Assembly: GCF_047324175.1 (NCBI RefSeq)
Contig: NZ_CP178732.1
Coordinates: forward strand, 4,774,001-4,838,000
From: Acerihabitans sp015654925
Lineage (GTDB): Bacteria > Pseudomonadota > Gammaproteobacteria > Enterobacterales > Enterobacteriaceae
Direction of reading: 5' to 3'
Length of the DNA: 64,000 nucleotides
Shown here in pieces: positions 23,322 to 31,944 of this stretch. Made by a program: the position numbers and the translations under genes. The stretch's first letter is position 1; every line of letters begins with the position of its first letter. The notes below the pieces were generated by a model. That model had not been told where the DNA came from, ran no database searches, and saw only the letters and a list, made by a program, of their open reading frames with translations.

Positions 23322-26033
23322 TTAAGCGATGGTGCGTTGAATCTCGATGGTTTCGAAACATTCAATCACATCGCCCGGACGGACGTCGTTGTAGTTCTTG
23401 ACGCCGACACCACATTCCATGCCGTTGCGCACTTCGTTGACGTCATCTTTAAAGCGGCGCAGGGATTCCAGCTCGCCTTCATAGATTACAACGTTGTCGC
23501 GCAGTACGCGGATGCGGTTGTGACGTTTCACCATACCTTCCGTCACCATACAACCGGCGATGGCGCCAAACTTCGGCGAACGGAACACATCACGCACCTC
23601 GGCCAGGCCGATGATTTCCTGACGATATTCCGGAGCCAGCATGCCGCTCATGGCCTGTTTGACTTCGTCAATCAGGTCATAGATTACCGAGTAGTAACGC
23701 AGATCCAGGCTTTCCGACTCAACCACCCGGCGGGCGGATGCATCGGCGCGGACGTTAAAGCCGAGGATGATGGCGCTTGACGCCGCGGCCAGGGTCGCAT
23801 CGGTTTCGGTGATACCACCGACGCCGGAGCCGACGATCTTGACCTTGACTTCAGGGGTGGACAACCCTTCCAGCGCATCGCAAATCGCTTCCGTGGAGCC
23901 CTGGACGTCGGCTTTCAGCACGATGTTCAATTCGGAGACTTCGCCTTCGGTCATATTGGCGAACATATTCTCCAGCTTGGACTTCTGCTGACGCGCCAGT
24001 TTGACTTCGCGGAACTTGCCCTGACGATACAACGCCACTTCCCGGGCTTTTTTCTCGTCGCGCACGACGGTCGCTTCATCACCCGCGGCGGGTACGCCGG
24101 ACAGGCCGAGAATTTCCACAGGAATAGACGGACCGGCGGAAGAGACTTCACGGCCCAGTTCGTCGCGCATGGCGCGCACACGGCCGTATTCGAAGCCGCA
24201 CAGCACGATATCGCCTTTATTAAGCGTACCTTCACGCACCAGGACGGTAGCCACGGGACCGCGGCCTTTATCCAGGAACGATTCGATCACCGCGCCGCTC
24301 GCCATGCCGTTACGGATGGCTTTGAGTTCCAGCACTTCGGCCTGCAGCAGTATCGCGTCCAGCAGTTCATCGATGCCCACGCCTGATTTGGCCGACACAT
24401 TGACGAACTGGCTTTCGCCGCCCCATTCTTCAGGGATGACGCCGTACTGGGTCAATTCATTTTTAACGCGATCCGGATCGGCTTCCGGTTTGTCGATTTT
24501 ATTCACCGCCACCACGACCGGCACTTTCGCGGCCTTGGCATGCTGAATGGCTTCGATGGTCTGCGGCATCACGCCGTCATCGGCTGCCACGACCAGCACC
24601 ACGATATCCGTCGCCTGGGCGCCTCGGGCACGCATGGCGGTAAACGCCGCATGTCCGGGAGTATCCAGGAAAGTGATCATGCCGTTTTCGGTTTCCACAT
24701 GGTAAGCACCGATATGCTGGGTGATACCACCGGCTTCGCCGGCCGCCACTTTCGTGGAGCGGATATAATCGAGCAGCGAGGTTTTACCGTGGTCGACGTG
24801 GCCCATGATGGTCACGACCGGAGCGCGCGGCTCGGCCGCCGCATCAACGTCACGGTCGCTCATCACCAGCTCTTCGAGCTCGTTTTCGCGGCGCAGGATC
24901 ACTTTATGACCCATTTCTTCCGCTACCAGCTGCGCCGTTTCCTGATCGATGACCTGATTGATGGTGGCCATGGCGCCAAGTTTCATCATAGCCTTGATGA
25001 CCTGGGAACCCTTGACCGCCATTTTGTTGGCCAGTTCGGCCACGGTCACGGTTTCGCCAATCACCACATCGCGGTTAACGATTTGAGCGGGCTTGTTGAA
25101 GCTCTGCTGCAAGGTGCTGGGCTTGCGTTTGCCTTTGCCGCCGCGGCCCACGGCGCGCGCTTCTTCGCGGTCAGCCTTGGATTCGGACAACCGGCTGGTT
25201 TTTTTCTTGGTGGCCTTGCCGCCACGAGTGCGGGCGCGACGCTCGCCCTCGACCTTACGGTCGTTTTCATCTTCCGCTTCGCGGGCATGGTGAGACGTCG
25301 TGACGTGGTAATCACTGGCATCCTCTTCGGTCGGCTCCGGCGTGGCAACCCAAGTACCGCCATTCTCTTCCGCCATCCGCTTGGCTTCTTCGACGGCGAG
25401 GCGAGCGCTTTCTTCAACCTTGCGACGCGTTTCCTCTTCCGCTTTACGTCTAAGCTCAGCGGCCTCGGCTTCACGGCGAGCTTTTTCAGCCGCCTGTGGT
25501 GACTTGGTCATATGATTGGTCTGCTGGTTGGTCAATTTTTCACTTTCCGCTGCCACGCGCTTCGCTTGTTCAGCGGCCTCACGTTTGGCTTTATCGTCGG
25601 CCGCACGTTTTGCTTTTTCTTCGGCTTCGCGTTGGGCTTTTTCAGCGGCTTCATGCGCAGCACGCTCTTCAGCTTCACGAAGTGCCAGTTCTTCCGCTTC
25701 ACGTTTCGCCAGCTCTTCCGCTTCAGCCTGCTCGGCAGTCTGAGAATCGCGTTGCACATACGTACGTTTCTTGCGGACTTCTATTTGCACCGATTTACTT
25801 TTACCGCCGGTGCTCGGAATATTCAAGGTACTACGGGTTTTACGCTGTAATGTCAGTTTATTCGGCGCGCTGCCCCGTTCACGGTTGAGGTGCGCCAATA
25901 ACGTTTGTTTCTCATGCTGGGTCACAGAATCGGCCTCGGTCTTGTCGATACCAGCATCAGCAAACTGCTGTACCAGGCGATCGACCGGGGTCTGAATTTC
26001 TGCGGCGAGCGATTTTACGGTTACATCTGTCAT
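23322..26033 (-). CDS. infB: Translation initiation factor IF-2
   Basis: GTPase that brings fMet-tRNA to the 30S subunit and promotes subunit joining. 903 residues (E. coli IF2-alpha has 890). Order: N-terminal IF2N domain (MTDVTVKSLAAEIQTPVDRL), a long coiled, alanine/glutamate/arginine-rich linker (about 100-250), a basic GGKATKKK region, then the G domain with GHVDHGKTSLLD, GITQHIGAY, DTPGHAAF and NKIDKPEAD, and domains II to IV ending in the fMet-tRNA-binding VKNYNDVRPGDVIECFE. Shorter forms from internal starts are known in E. coli; I did not pin down the internal start. It follows nusA by 25 bases. Confidence 0.98.
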   Translation of the reverse strand: MTDVTVKSLAAEIQTPVDRLVQQFADAGIDKTEADSVTQHEKQTLLAHLNRERGSAPNKLTLQRKTRSTLNIPSTGGKSKSVQIEVRKKRTYVQRDSQTAEQAEAEELAKREAEELALREAEERAAHEAAEKAQREAEEKAKRAADDKAKREAAEQAKRVAAESEKLTNQQTNHMTKSPQAAEKARREAEAAELRRKAEEETRRKVEESARLAVEEAKRMAEENGGTWVATPEPTEEDASDYHVTTSHHAREAEDENDRKVEGERRARTRGGKATKKKTSRLSESKADREEARAVGRGGKGKRKPSTLQQSFNKPAQIVNRDVVIGETVTVAELANKMAVKGSQVIKAMMKLGAMATINQVIDQETAQLVAEEMGHKVILRRENELEELVMSDRDVDAAAEPRAPVVTIMGHVDHGKTSLLDYIRSTKVAAGEAGGITQHIGAYHVETENGMITFLDTPGHAAFTAMRARGAQATDIVVLVVAADDGVMPQTIEAIQHAKAAKVPVVVAVNKIDKPEADPDRVKNELTQYGVIPEEWGGESQFVNVSAKSGVGIDELLDAILLQAEVLELKAIRNGMASGAVIESFLDKGRGPVATVLVREGTLNKGDIVLCGFEYGRVRAMRDELGREVSSAGPSIPVEILGLSGVPAAGDEATVVRDEKKAREVALYRQGKFREVKLARQQKSKLENMFANMTEGEVSELNIVLKADVQGSTEAICDALEGLSTPEVKVKIVGSGVGGITETDATLAAASSAIILGFNVRADASARRVVESESLDLRYYSVIYDLIDEVKQAMSGMLAPEYRQEIIGLAEVRDVFRSPKFGAIAGCMVTEGMVKRHNRIRVLRDNVVIYEGELESLRRFKDDVNEVRNGMECGVGVKNYNDVRPGDVIECFETIEIQRTIA

Positions 26034-26058
26034 GCTGTTCCTTTCCTGCTACAGTTTA

Positions 26059-27546
26059 TTACGCGTTGTCGCCAAACCAACAGATATTGCGAGCGGCCAT
26101 GATTAACTCACCGGCTTTTTCGCTACTCAGCCCTTCAATATCTGACAGGTCGTCGACACCCTGTTCGGCAAGATCTTCCAGCGTACAAACACCGCGCGCC
26201 GCCAGCTTGAACGCCATGTCGTGCTCAAGCTCCGGCAGACTTAACAGGTCTTCAGCCGGCTTGCCCCCGCCGCGATTCTCTTCCTGCGCCAGGGCGAGCG
26301 TGGTCAGGGCATTTTTAGCCCGTTCACGCAACGCTTCTACCATTTCTTCATCAAGCCCTTCGATTTGCAGCAACTCTTTCATTGGGACATACGCGAGTTC
26401 TTCCAATGAGGAGAAGCCTTCTTCAACCAGCACCGTGGCGAACTCTTCATCAATGTCCAGATGTTTGGTGAAGATATCGATGGCGGCGTGTGCTTCGGCC
26501 TGATGTTTTTCTTGCAGATCCTCAACGGTCATCACGTTCAGCTCCCAGCCGCTAAGCTGTGAAGCCAGACGGACGTTCTGGCCGTTGCGCCCGATGGCCT
26601 GCGCCAGGTTACCGGATTCGACCGCGATATCCATGGTGTGCTTGTCTTCGTCGACCACGATGGACGCAACGTCGGCCGGCGCCATGGCATTAATCACGAA
26701 CTGGGCCGGATTGTCATCCCAAAGGATGATATCGATACGTTCGCCGCCCAGTTCGCTGGATACCGCCTGGACACGCGCGCCGCGCATCCCGACGCAGGCA
26801 CCGACCGGGTCGATGCGCTTGTCGTTGGTCTTCACGGCAATCTTGGCCCGTGAACCCGGATCGCGGGCAGCGGCTTTAATCTCAATGACTTCTTCGCCGA
26901 TTTCCGGCACTTCAATACGGAATAATTCGATCAGCATCTCAGGGCGGGAACGGCTGACAAACAGCTGTGCGCCGCGAGCTTCCGGGCGGACTGAATAGAG
27001 AACGCCGCGGATACGGTCGCCGGGACGGAAGTTTTCGCGCGGCAGCATGTCTTCACGGCCGATGACCGCCTCGGCATTGCTACCCAAATCAAGGCTGATA
27101 TTATCGCGGTTAACTTTTTTCACCACGCCGGTGACGATCTCGCCTTCATGCTGGCGGAATTGGTCCACTACCATGGCGCGTTCTGCTTCGCGAACTTTCT
27201 GAACGATAACCTGCTTAGCGGTTTGGGTCGTAATGCGGTCAAACACCACCGATTCGATTTCGTCTTCGATATACCCGCCCAATACGGAGCTGGGATCTTC
27301 GAACTGCGCCGCATCAAACGTGATTTCTCGGGTTGGCTGCGTCACTTCGTTGACGATCACCCAGCGGCGGAAGGTCTCGAAATCGCCGGTTTTACGATCG
27401 ATATTGACACGAACCTCGATTTCTTGCTCGTATTTTTTCTTTGTTGCCGTAGCCAGGGCAGTTTCCAGCGCTTCGAAAATTTTCTCACGAGGAACCGCTT
27501 TTTCATTGGAAACTGCTTCAACAACAGCCAGAATTTCTTTATTCAT
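26059..27546 (-). CDS. nusA: Transcription elongation/termination factor NusA
   Basis: RNA polymerase-binding factor for pausing, intrinsic termination and antitermination. 495 residues, the E. coli length. Order: N-terminal polymerase-binding domain, S1 domain (GEIVTGVVKKVNRDNISLDLG), KH1 and KH2 (PVGACVGMRGARVQAVSSELGGERID; AIGRNGQNVRLASQL), then two helix-hairpin-helix acidic repeats (FATVLVEEGFSSLEELAYVP and the AARGVCTLEDLAEQG copy). It lies between rimP and infB as in E. coli. NusA autoregulates this operon in E. coli via terminators in the leader, and two such terminators are visible upstream of rimP. Confidence 0.98.
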   Translation of the reverse strand: MNKEILAVVEAVSNEKAVPREKIFEALETALATATKKKYEQEIEVRVNIDRKTGDFETFRRWVIVNEVTQPTREITFDAAQFEDPSSVLGGYIEDEIESVVFDRITTQTAKQVIVQKVREAERAMVVDQFRQHEGEIVTGVVKKVNRDNISLDLGSNAEAVIGREDMLPRENFRPGDRIRGVLYSVRPEARGAQLFVSRSRPEMLIELFRIEVPEIGEEVIEIKAAARDPGSRAKIAVKTNDKRIDPVGACVGMRGARVQAVSSELGGERIDIILWDDNPAQFVINAMAPADVASIVVDEDKHTMDIAVESGNLAQAIGRNGQNVRLASQLSGWELNVMTVEDLQEKHQAEAHAAIDIFTKHLDIDEEFATVLVEEGFSSLEELAYVPMKELLQIEGLDEEMVEALRERAKNALTTLALAQEENRGGGKPAEDLLSLPELEHDMAFKLAARGVCTLEDLAEQGVDDLSDIEGLSSEKAGELIMAARNICWFGDNA

Positions 27547-27567
27547 CCTAGTTGCCTCATTAAAACG

Positions 27568-28020
27568 TTAAAAGTGGGGTACCAGGTTCGCTTTCTGGAT
27601 GTTGCTCAAAGCGAACACTTCATCTTTTCCTTCCACCGTCACCGTGATCATTTCGCCGTCAACCGTTTTAATGATTCCTTGCCATTTTCGACGATTTTGC
27701 GTCGCTATGCGCAAAACCACGCTGACTTCTTCACCGATAAACTGCGTATATTGCGCGGCGGAAAATAACGGGCGATCGAGACCCGGCGAAGAGACCTCAA
27801 GGCTGTAAGCCACGGTAATAGGGTCTTCGACATCCATCACCGCGCTGACCTGGTGGCTGACATCAGCGCAATCATCGACGGTGATGCCATCCTCACTGTC
27901 AATATAGATGCGTAGCGTTGACTGGCGACCCCGGATGAATTCAATACCCACCAGTTCGTAGCCCAAGGCTTCCACCGGCGCGGCAATCATCTCAGTCAAT
28001 TTTTGTTCTAATGTGGCCAA
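27568..28020 (-). CDS. rimP: Ribosome maturation factor RimP
   Basis: Needed for 30S maturation; binds free 30S subunits. 150 residues with the N-terminal alpha/beta domain (TLEQKLTEMIAAPVEALGYELVG), STLRIYIDSEDGI, DCADVSHQVSAVMDVEDPI, and SSPGLDRPLF. No ATG is available. I chose UUG at 28018-28020 (product start MATLEQ), preceded by a GGGGGTGG ribosome binding site, which gives exactly the E. coli length; the UUG at 28032 would include that site. It is the first protein gene after metY in the nusA operon. Confidence 0.95.
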   Translation of the reverse strand: MATLEQKLTEMIAAPVEALGYELVGIEFIRGRQSTLRIYIDSEDGITVDDCADVSHQVSAVMDVEDPITVAYSLEVSSPGLDRPLFSAAQYTQFIGEEVSVVLRIATQNRRKWQGIIKTVDGEMITVTVEGKDEVFALSNIQKANLVPHF

Positions 28021-28037
28021 GCCCACCCCCAAGACAT

Positions 28038-28058
28038 AAAAAAAGGGCTAAAAAGCCC
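28038..28058 (-). terminator. Second leader terminator before rimP
   Basis: Stem gggct/agccc with an AT-rich loop, followed on the minus strand by seven T. It lies 18 bases before the rimP start and behind another terminator, so metY transcripts meet two in a row. Confidence 0.75.
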
Positions 28059-28080
28059 AGTATTTCTGTAGTTTAATAAC

Positions 28081-28108
28081 AAAAAACCCCGAAAATTCGG
28101 GGCTTTTT
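28081..28108 (-). terminator. First leader terminator between metY and rimP
   Basis: Stem gccccgaa/ttcggggt with a short loop and six T on the minus strand. The A-run on the other flank makes it symmetric. Together with the next hairpin it probably limits expression of rimP-nusA-infB, the target of NusA autoregulation in E. coli. Confidence 0.8.
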
Positions 28109-28237
28109 GTGACTGGGACCCTGTAAGCCACCAAGCGGCTTTACAACATTCCACAGAATCTTTTTTCAAACGCCGCTGCGATAAATACATTATAACGCGT
28201 ACTAGCAGTATATTTGAAAAAGAACTCTAAGGGAAAG

Positions 28238-28314
<77 letters not shown>

Positions 28315-28629
28315 TCTGAAAACGTTGCGAATATTACGCCAATAACCGCAAAAAAGCAAGTTATCATTATGCTTGGCACCAGAGCGTGGCGGAGGTAAAA
28401 CAATTAACACGTTATTTTAACGGATAAACCGTTTGATCTGCGTCACTGGCCGAGCGGTAAAAAACTCGTTCGCCAGGGCCATGCTATACAGCATAGCAGC
28501 TAATAATGCAGCCCTACGCCCGCGGCAGTTGATAATACTGCGCCAGGCCCGTTCGAGGGAGGAGAGTATTCCATAACTCCCCACCCTGGGCAAGCATCTT
28601 TTCCCGCGCTGCCCTGGCCTGGCCCGCGA
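28315..28629. other. metY upstream region
   Basis: 315 bases. It holds the metY promoter (28331-28359) and, upstream, AT-rich DNA to about 28430. From 28430 to 28629 it is the 3' flank of the unrecognised gene at 28630; I see no clear terminator there. E. coli has argG on this side, and no remnant of it is visible. Confidence 0.5.
28331..28359 (-). promoter_or_regulatory. metY/nusA operon promoter
   Basis: Minus-strand TTGCTT (plus 28354-28359), a 17-base spacer and TAATAT (plus 28331-28336). The tRNA starts 16 bases downstream of the -10 box. Confidence 0.75.
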
Positions 28630-29598
28630 TCAGCCACGGCGCCGGTCGGGCGCCGCCCCCATGACCCCGCCCTGCCGTTCAAACCGGGCGCGCAGGGCCC
28701 GTACGGAAAGTTTTGCCCCGGTGGTTACCGACGCGGGCAGTGACGTGCGTGCGGCCGTTTCGTCGGGCTTCCCGCGCGGCCAGGTGGTTGGTTGGAATAG
28801 CGCGGCATAGTTAAACTTCGGCTCGTAGCTCCGGGTGGTTTCATTAAATGCGACCAGTTGGCGGATGGCGCCATCGTAGCCCATATCCAGCAATACCCGC
28901 GCGGAAGGATCGTCCATTTGCCCGGCGACCAGATAAGCCAGGCGCATTTGCGCAAAGTTGCGATCGGGATTATTGCTCATTTGCTCGCACAAATCCGCCA
29001 GGTGGCTGAAGGACAATGACGCATCGCCCAGCACATTCAGGGCAAACACCCCGCGGAACTCGCCGTTTTTGCTATCCCGGGTATCGATGGCCAGTTCGGT
29101 CACGGCCTGCGCGACTCCCGGGATCGGCAACGGGGTGATAAACACGATCTTATCCCCAACGATGCGAATATTGTCCGACGAAAATAACGGGCTGGTGGGG
29201 TTTTGTTTCAGATACGCGACGATGGCTTTGCCGTTAACGTCCGCATAACCATCATTGGTCAAGGAACTCAATAGATATTTAGGCTGGATGGCCCGGTCCG
29301 CAGGGTTGGTCAGCATCTCTTTCAACACGGCGTTGGGATCTTTGTTTACCCGCCGCGCCGCGTTGGATCGGGTTGGTTTGGCCTTGCGCAACCCGGCTAA
29401 CAGCCGATGCAAGCCGGCATTTACCGCGACGACCCGGGTTTTAATATAGGCAAAAGGCTTGAAGACCGTGTTGCCAATGGCCGAAAGTCCCCGCTGAAAC
29501 CGGGCGCCGAAAGGCGTCTGTCCAGGCGGGGCGGTCGCCGCGGGCGGCGCGGGCGACGGGCGGGATTTCAAAGGACGGGTGGCCTGATTGATGTTCAT
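28630..29598 (-). CDS. Unrecognised protein with Pro/Ala-rich N terminus
   Basis: 322 residues; I do not recognise the family. The N-terminal 45 residues are rich in proline, alanine, serine, threonine and basic residues without a hydrophobic signal, then come a basic stretch (residues 50-90), a mixed core (KDPNAVLKEML to LFSSDNIRIVGDK), a segment LPIPGVAQAVTELAIDTRD, and a helical part with SFSHLADLCEQMSNNPDRN. ATG at 29598 has GGAG upstream; the frame is open 43 codons further with no good start. It stands alone between metY and leuU where E. coli has argG. The unstructured N terminus and lack of a signal peptide would suit a type III or IV secreted effector, but that is speculation. Confidence 0.7.
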   Translation of the reverse strand: MNINQATRPLKSRPSPAPPAATAPPGQTPFGARFQRGLSAIGNTVFKPFAYIKTRVVAVNAGLHRLLAGLRKAKPTRSNAARRVNKDPNAVLKEMLTNPADRAIQPKYLLSSLTNDGYADVNGKAIVAYLKQNPTSPLFSSDNIRIVGDKIVFITPLPIPGVAQAVTELAIDTRDSKNGEFRGVFALNVLGDASLSFSHLADLCEQMSNNPDRNFAQMRLAYLVAGQMDDPSARVLLDMGYDGAIRQLVAFNETTRSYEPKFNYAALFQPTTWPRGKPDETAARTSLPASVTTGAKLSVRALRARFERQGGVMGAAPDRRRG

Positions 29599-29813
29599 GG
29601 TGATTCTCCGAATTCGCATAACGTAGCACGGTGCGTCAGCACGCGGACGCGGAATCAGGGGATTAACGCTCCCGTTTTTCCGGTGGAACCGACGGCGGCA
29701 ATCACTATCGCAATTAAACGTTATCAAGAATTTTAAAAATCGCTTATTGCCGAGAAGAACGAGACGATGAACGTTTATCAGGAAGGATGGGACAAGAAAG
29801 GCGCCTGGCGGCC

Positions 29814-29847
29814 GAAAAACAAAAAGGCGTATGGTTTACGCCTTTTG
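29814..29847 (-). terminator. Terminator after leuU
   Basis: Stem aaggcgta/tacgcctt with a five-base loop (29824-29844), followed on the minus strand by tttttgttttt. It sits about 96 bases past the tRNA 3' end, after the tandem repeats, so the repeats are inside the primary transcript. Confidence 0.75.
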
Positions 29848-29877
29848 ACTGTAGCTTTGCTTTTACACTTTGGTTGT

Positions 29878-29942
29878 AATAACCATACGTAATAACCATA
29901 CATAATAACTATACATAATAGCGATACATAATAACGATACGT
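29878..29942 (-). repeat. Five tandem 13-bp repeats abutting leuU
   Basis: Five head-to-tail copies of a 13-base unit, consensus aataaccatacat on the plus strand (29878, 29891, 29904, 29917, 29930), with one to three changes between copies. The last copy ends at 29942, exactly next to the tRNA 3' terminal base at 29943. Confidence 0.9.
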
Positions 29943-30029
29943 TGGTACCGAGGACGGGACTTGAACCCGTAAGCCCAATCGGGCACTACCACCTCAAGGT
30001 AGCGTGTCTACCAATTCCACCACCCCGGC
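29943..30029 (-). tRNA. leuU: tRNA-Leu(GAG)
   Basis: 87 bases with encoded CCA, class-II long variable arm (tgcccga/tgggc) and anticodon GAG in the cttgaggt loop. It lies directly downstream of secG on the same strand, as leuU does in E. coli, and is probably cut from a secG-leuU transcript. Confidence 0.97.
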
Positions 30030-30081
30030 ACTGCTTATATCGTATTATTTGACTACTATTAATAGATTACTGGGTATTAGA

Positions 30082-30414
30082 TTACTGGGGGATATCGTTA
30101 TTCGGCTTGGCCGGCGCTTCAACTGGTGCTTTTTGCGCTTGCGGAGCCTGATTTAAATTATCCCACTCGCTGCCCTTCTGGCTGTGGCTGCCGCTGAGGT
30201 TGCCCAAAACCAGACTGAGGATAAAAAACAGCGTTGCGAGCACGGCCGTCACACGGGTCATGAAGTTACCGGAACCGCTCGAACCGAACAGGGTCGCTGA
30301 AGCGCCTGCACCGAAAGAGGCCCCCATATCAGCACCTTTACCTTGTTGCAGCATAATCAGCGCAACCAGCCCGACAGCTATCAACAGGAATATGACTAAC
30401 AGAGCTTCGTACAT
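30082..30414 (-). CDS. secG: Protein-export membrane protein SecG
   Basis: Third subunit of the SecYEG translocon in the inner membrane. 110 residues, as in E. coli. Two transmembrane helices (about residues 3-23 and 53-72) flank the conserved cytoplasmic loop QQGKGADMGASFGAGASATLFGSSG. The C-terminal tail is proline/lysine-rich and variable. glmM is upstream and leuU downstream, the E. coli order. Confidence 0.97.
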   Translation of the reverse strand: MYEALLVIFLLIAVGLVALIMLQQGKGADMGASFGAGASATLFGSSGSGNFMTRVTAVLATLFFILSLVLGNLSGSHSQKGSEWDNLNQAPQAQKAPVEAPAKPNNDIPQ

Positions 30415-30606
30415 AATCTTTTCAGTATCCTTGCGGGTAAAACCGCGTGTTAGGCTATAGCCCCAATTCGGCTATGACAAACTCCGACTGAAGCGGGTGT
30501 GAATACTAACTAAAGCATTGTTCGCACGCAAGGGCAAATTGCGCCTGGCGAACTGATTGCGGAAAAAAACGTCAGCCGGTTGGCGGGGATGGGCCCCCGC
30601 CCGGGT

Positions 30607-31944
30607 TCAGCCGGCGGCTTTTACCGCTTCGGCGATCAAATGCGCCAGGCGCCCCACCCGATCGGCATCTTCGCCTTCCACCATTACGCGGATCAGCGGC
30701 TCGGTGCCGGATTTACGCAGCAGCACCCGGCCCTTGCCCGCCAGAGCGGTTTCCACTTCCGCCAGCGCCCGTTTCACCCGGTCCGATTCCAGCGGGTCGC
30801 CGTTGCCGGCAAAACGCACGTTAACCAGGATTTGCGGCAGCAGACGCATGCCGCTGCACAGATCGTGCAGGGACATATGGTTGCCCACCATGGCGGACAA
30901 AACCTGCAGGCCGGCGATGATGCCGTCGCCGGTGGTGGTTTTATCCAGCAAAATGACGTGGCCGGAGTTTTCCGCCCCGATGCGCCAGCCTTTCTCCTGC
31001 ATTTTTTCCAGTACGTAGCGGTCGCCCACTTTGGCGCGCACGAACGGGATGCCCAGCTGTTTCAGCGCCAGCTCCAGCCCCATGTTGCTCATCAGGGTAC
31101 CGACCACGCCGCCGCTCAACTGGCCCTGGCGCAGTTTTTCCCGCGCGATGATATAGAGAATCTGGTCGCCGTCGACCCGGTTGCCCTGGTGGTCGACCAT
31201 GATCACCCGATCGCCGTCGCCGTCATAGGCAATGCCGAGATCGGCCTTTTCTTCCAATACGCGCCGCTGAAGCTGCCGCACGTCGGTGGCTCCGCACTCC
31301 TCGTTGATATTCATGCCATCCGGCTGGCAGCCGATCGCCACCACGCCGGCGCCCAGTTCGCGCAATACGCTGGGGGCGATATGGTAGGTGGCGCCATTGG
31401 CGCAATCCACCACGATTTTCAGCCCTTTCAGGCTACTATTGCTGGGAAAGGTGCCTTTGCAAAATTCGATGTATCGGCCGGCGGCGTCGACGATGCGGCT
31501 GGCTTTGCCTAATTCCGCGGATTCAACGCAGGTAATGGTTTTTTCCAGCTCCGCCTCGATGGCTTCTTCCACCGCGTCGGGCAGCTTGGTGCCATCGATG
31601 GAGAAAAACTTGATGCCGTTATCGTAGTAGGGATTATGCGAGGCGGAAATGACGATCCCCGCCTCGGCGCGGAACGTCCTGGTCAGATAGGCAATGGCCG
31701 GGGTAGGCATCGGGCCGGTGAACGCCGCGGACAGTCCCGCTGCCGCCAGGCCCGCCTCCAGGGCCGACTCCAGCATATAACCGGAAATACGCGTGTCCTT
31801 GCCGATGATGATTTTACGCGAGCCGTGGCGGGCCAGGACCTTGCCGGCCGCCCAGCCCAGCTTCAGAACGAAATCGGGCGTAATGGGGCTGTCGCCGACT
31901 TTACCGCGGATGCCGTCGGTGCCGAAGTATTTATGATTACTCAT
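30607..31944 (-). CDS. glmM: Phosphoglucosamine mutase
   Basis: Converts glucosamine-6-phosphate to glucosamine-1-phosphate for UDP-GlcNAc and hence peptidoglycan and LPS. 445 residues, the E. coli length. The phosphoserine loop is GIVISASHNPYYDNG (serine about 102), the metal-binding DGDGDR is present, and the sugar-binding GAENSGHV loop and phosphate-binding RKSGTEPLIRVM complete the active site. Its ATG overlaps the folP stop by four bases (ATGA). Confidence 0.98.
   Translation of the reverse strand: MSNHKYFGTDGIRGKVGDSPITPDFVLKLGWAAGKVLARHGSRKIIIGKDTRISGYMLESALEAGLAAAGLSAAFTGPMPTPAIAYLTRTFRAEAGIVISASHNPYYDNGIKFFSIDGTKLPDAVEEAIEAELEKTITCVESAELGKASRIVDAAGRYIEFCKGTFPSNSSLKGLKIVVDCANGATYHIAPSVLRELGAGVVAIGCQPDGMNINEECGATDVRQLQRRVLEEKADLGIAYDGDGDRVIMVDHQGNRVDGDQILYIIAREKLRQGQLSGGVVGTLMSNMGLELALKQLGIPFVRAKVGDRYVLEKMQEKGWRIGAENSGHVILLDKTTTGDGIIAGLQVLSAMVGNHMSLHDLCSGMRLLPQILVNVRFAGNGDPLESDRVKRALAEVETALAGKGRVLLRKSGTEPLIRVMVEGEDADRVGRLAHLIAEAVKAAG

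Larger units (their letters stand above)
29599..29942. other. Region between leuU and the unrecognised gene
   Basis: 344 bases. It holds the leuU terminator (29814-29847) and the 13-bp tandem repeats (29878-29942). The part at 29600-29760 should contain the promoter of the gene ending at 28630; an AT-rich patch at 29705-29760 is the likely place, but I could not fix boxes. Confidence 0.5.

Noticed and set aside
24540..25502. 320-codon open frame antisense to infB
   Set aside because: It mirrors the repetitive linker of IF-2; no start signal or family match.
29943..30029. attL/attR duplication of the leuU 3' end marking an island
   Set aside because: I looked for a second copy of the tRNA 3' end near 28.3-29.9 kb and found none; the 13-bp repeats are unrelated to the tRNA sequence.
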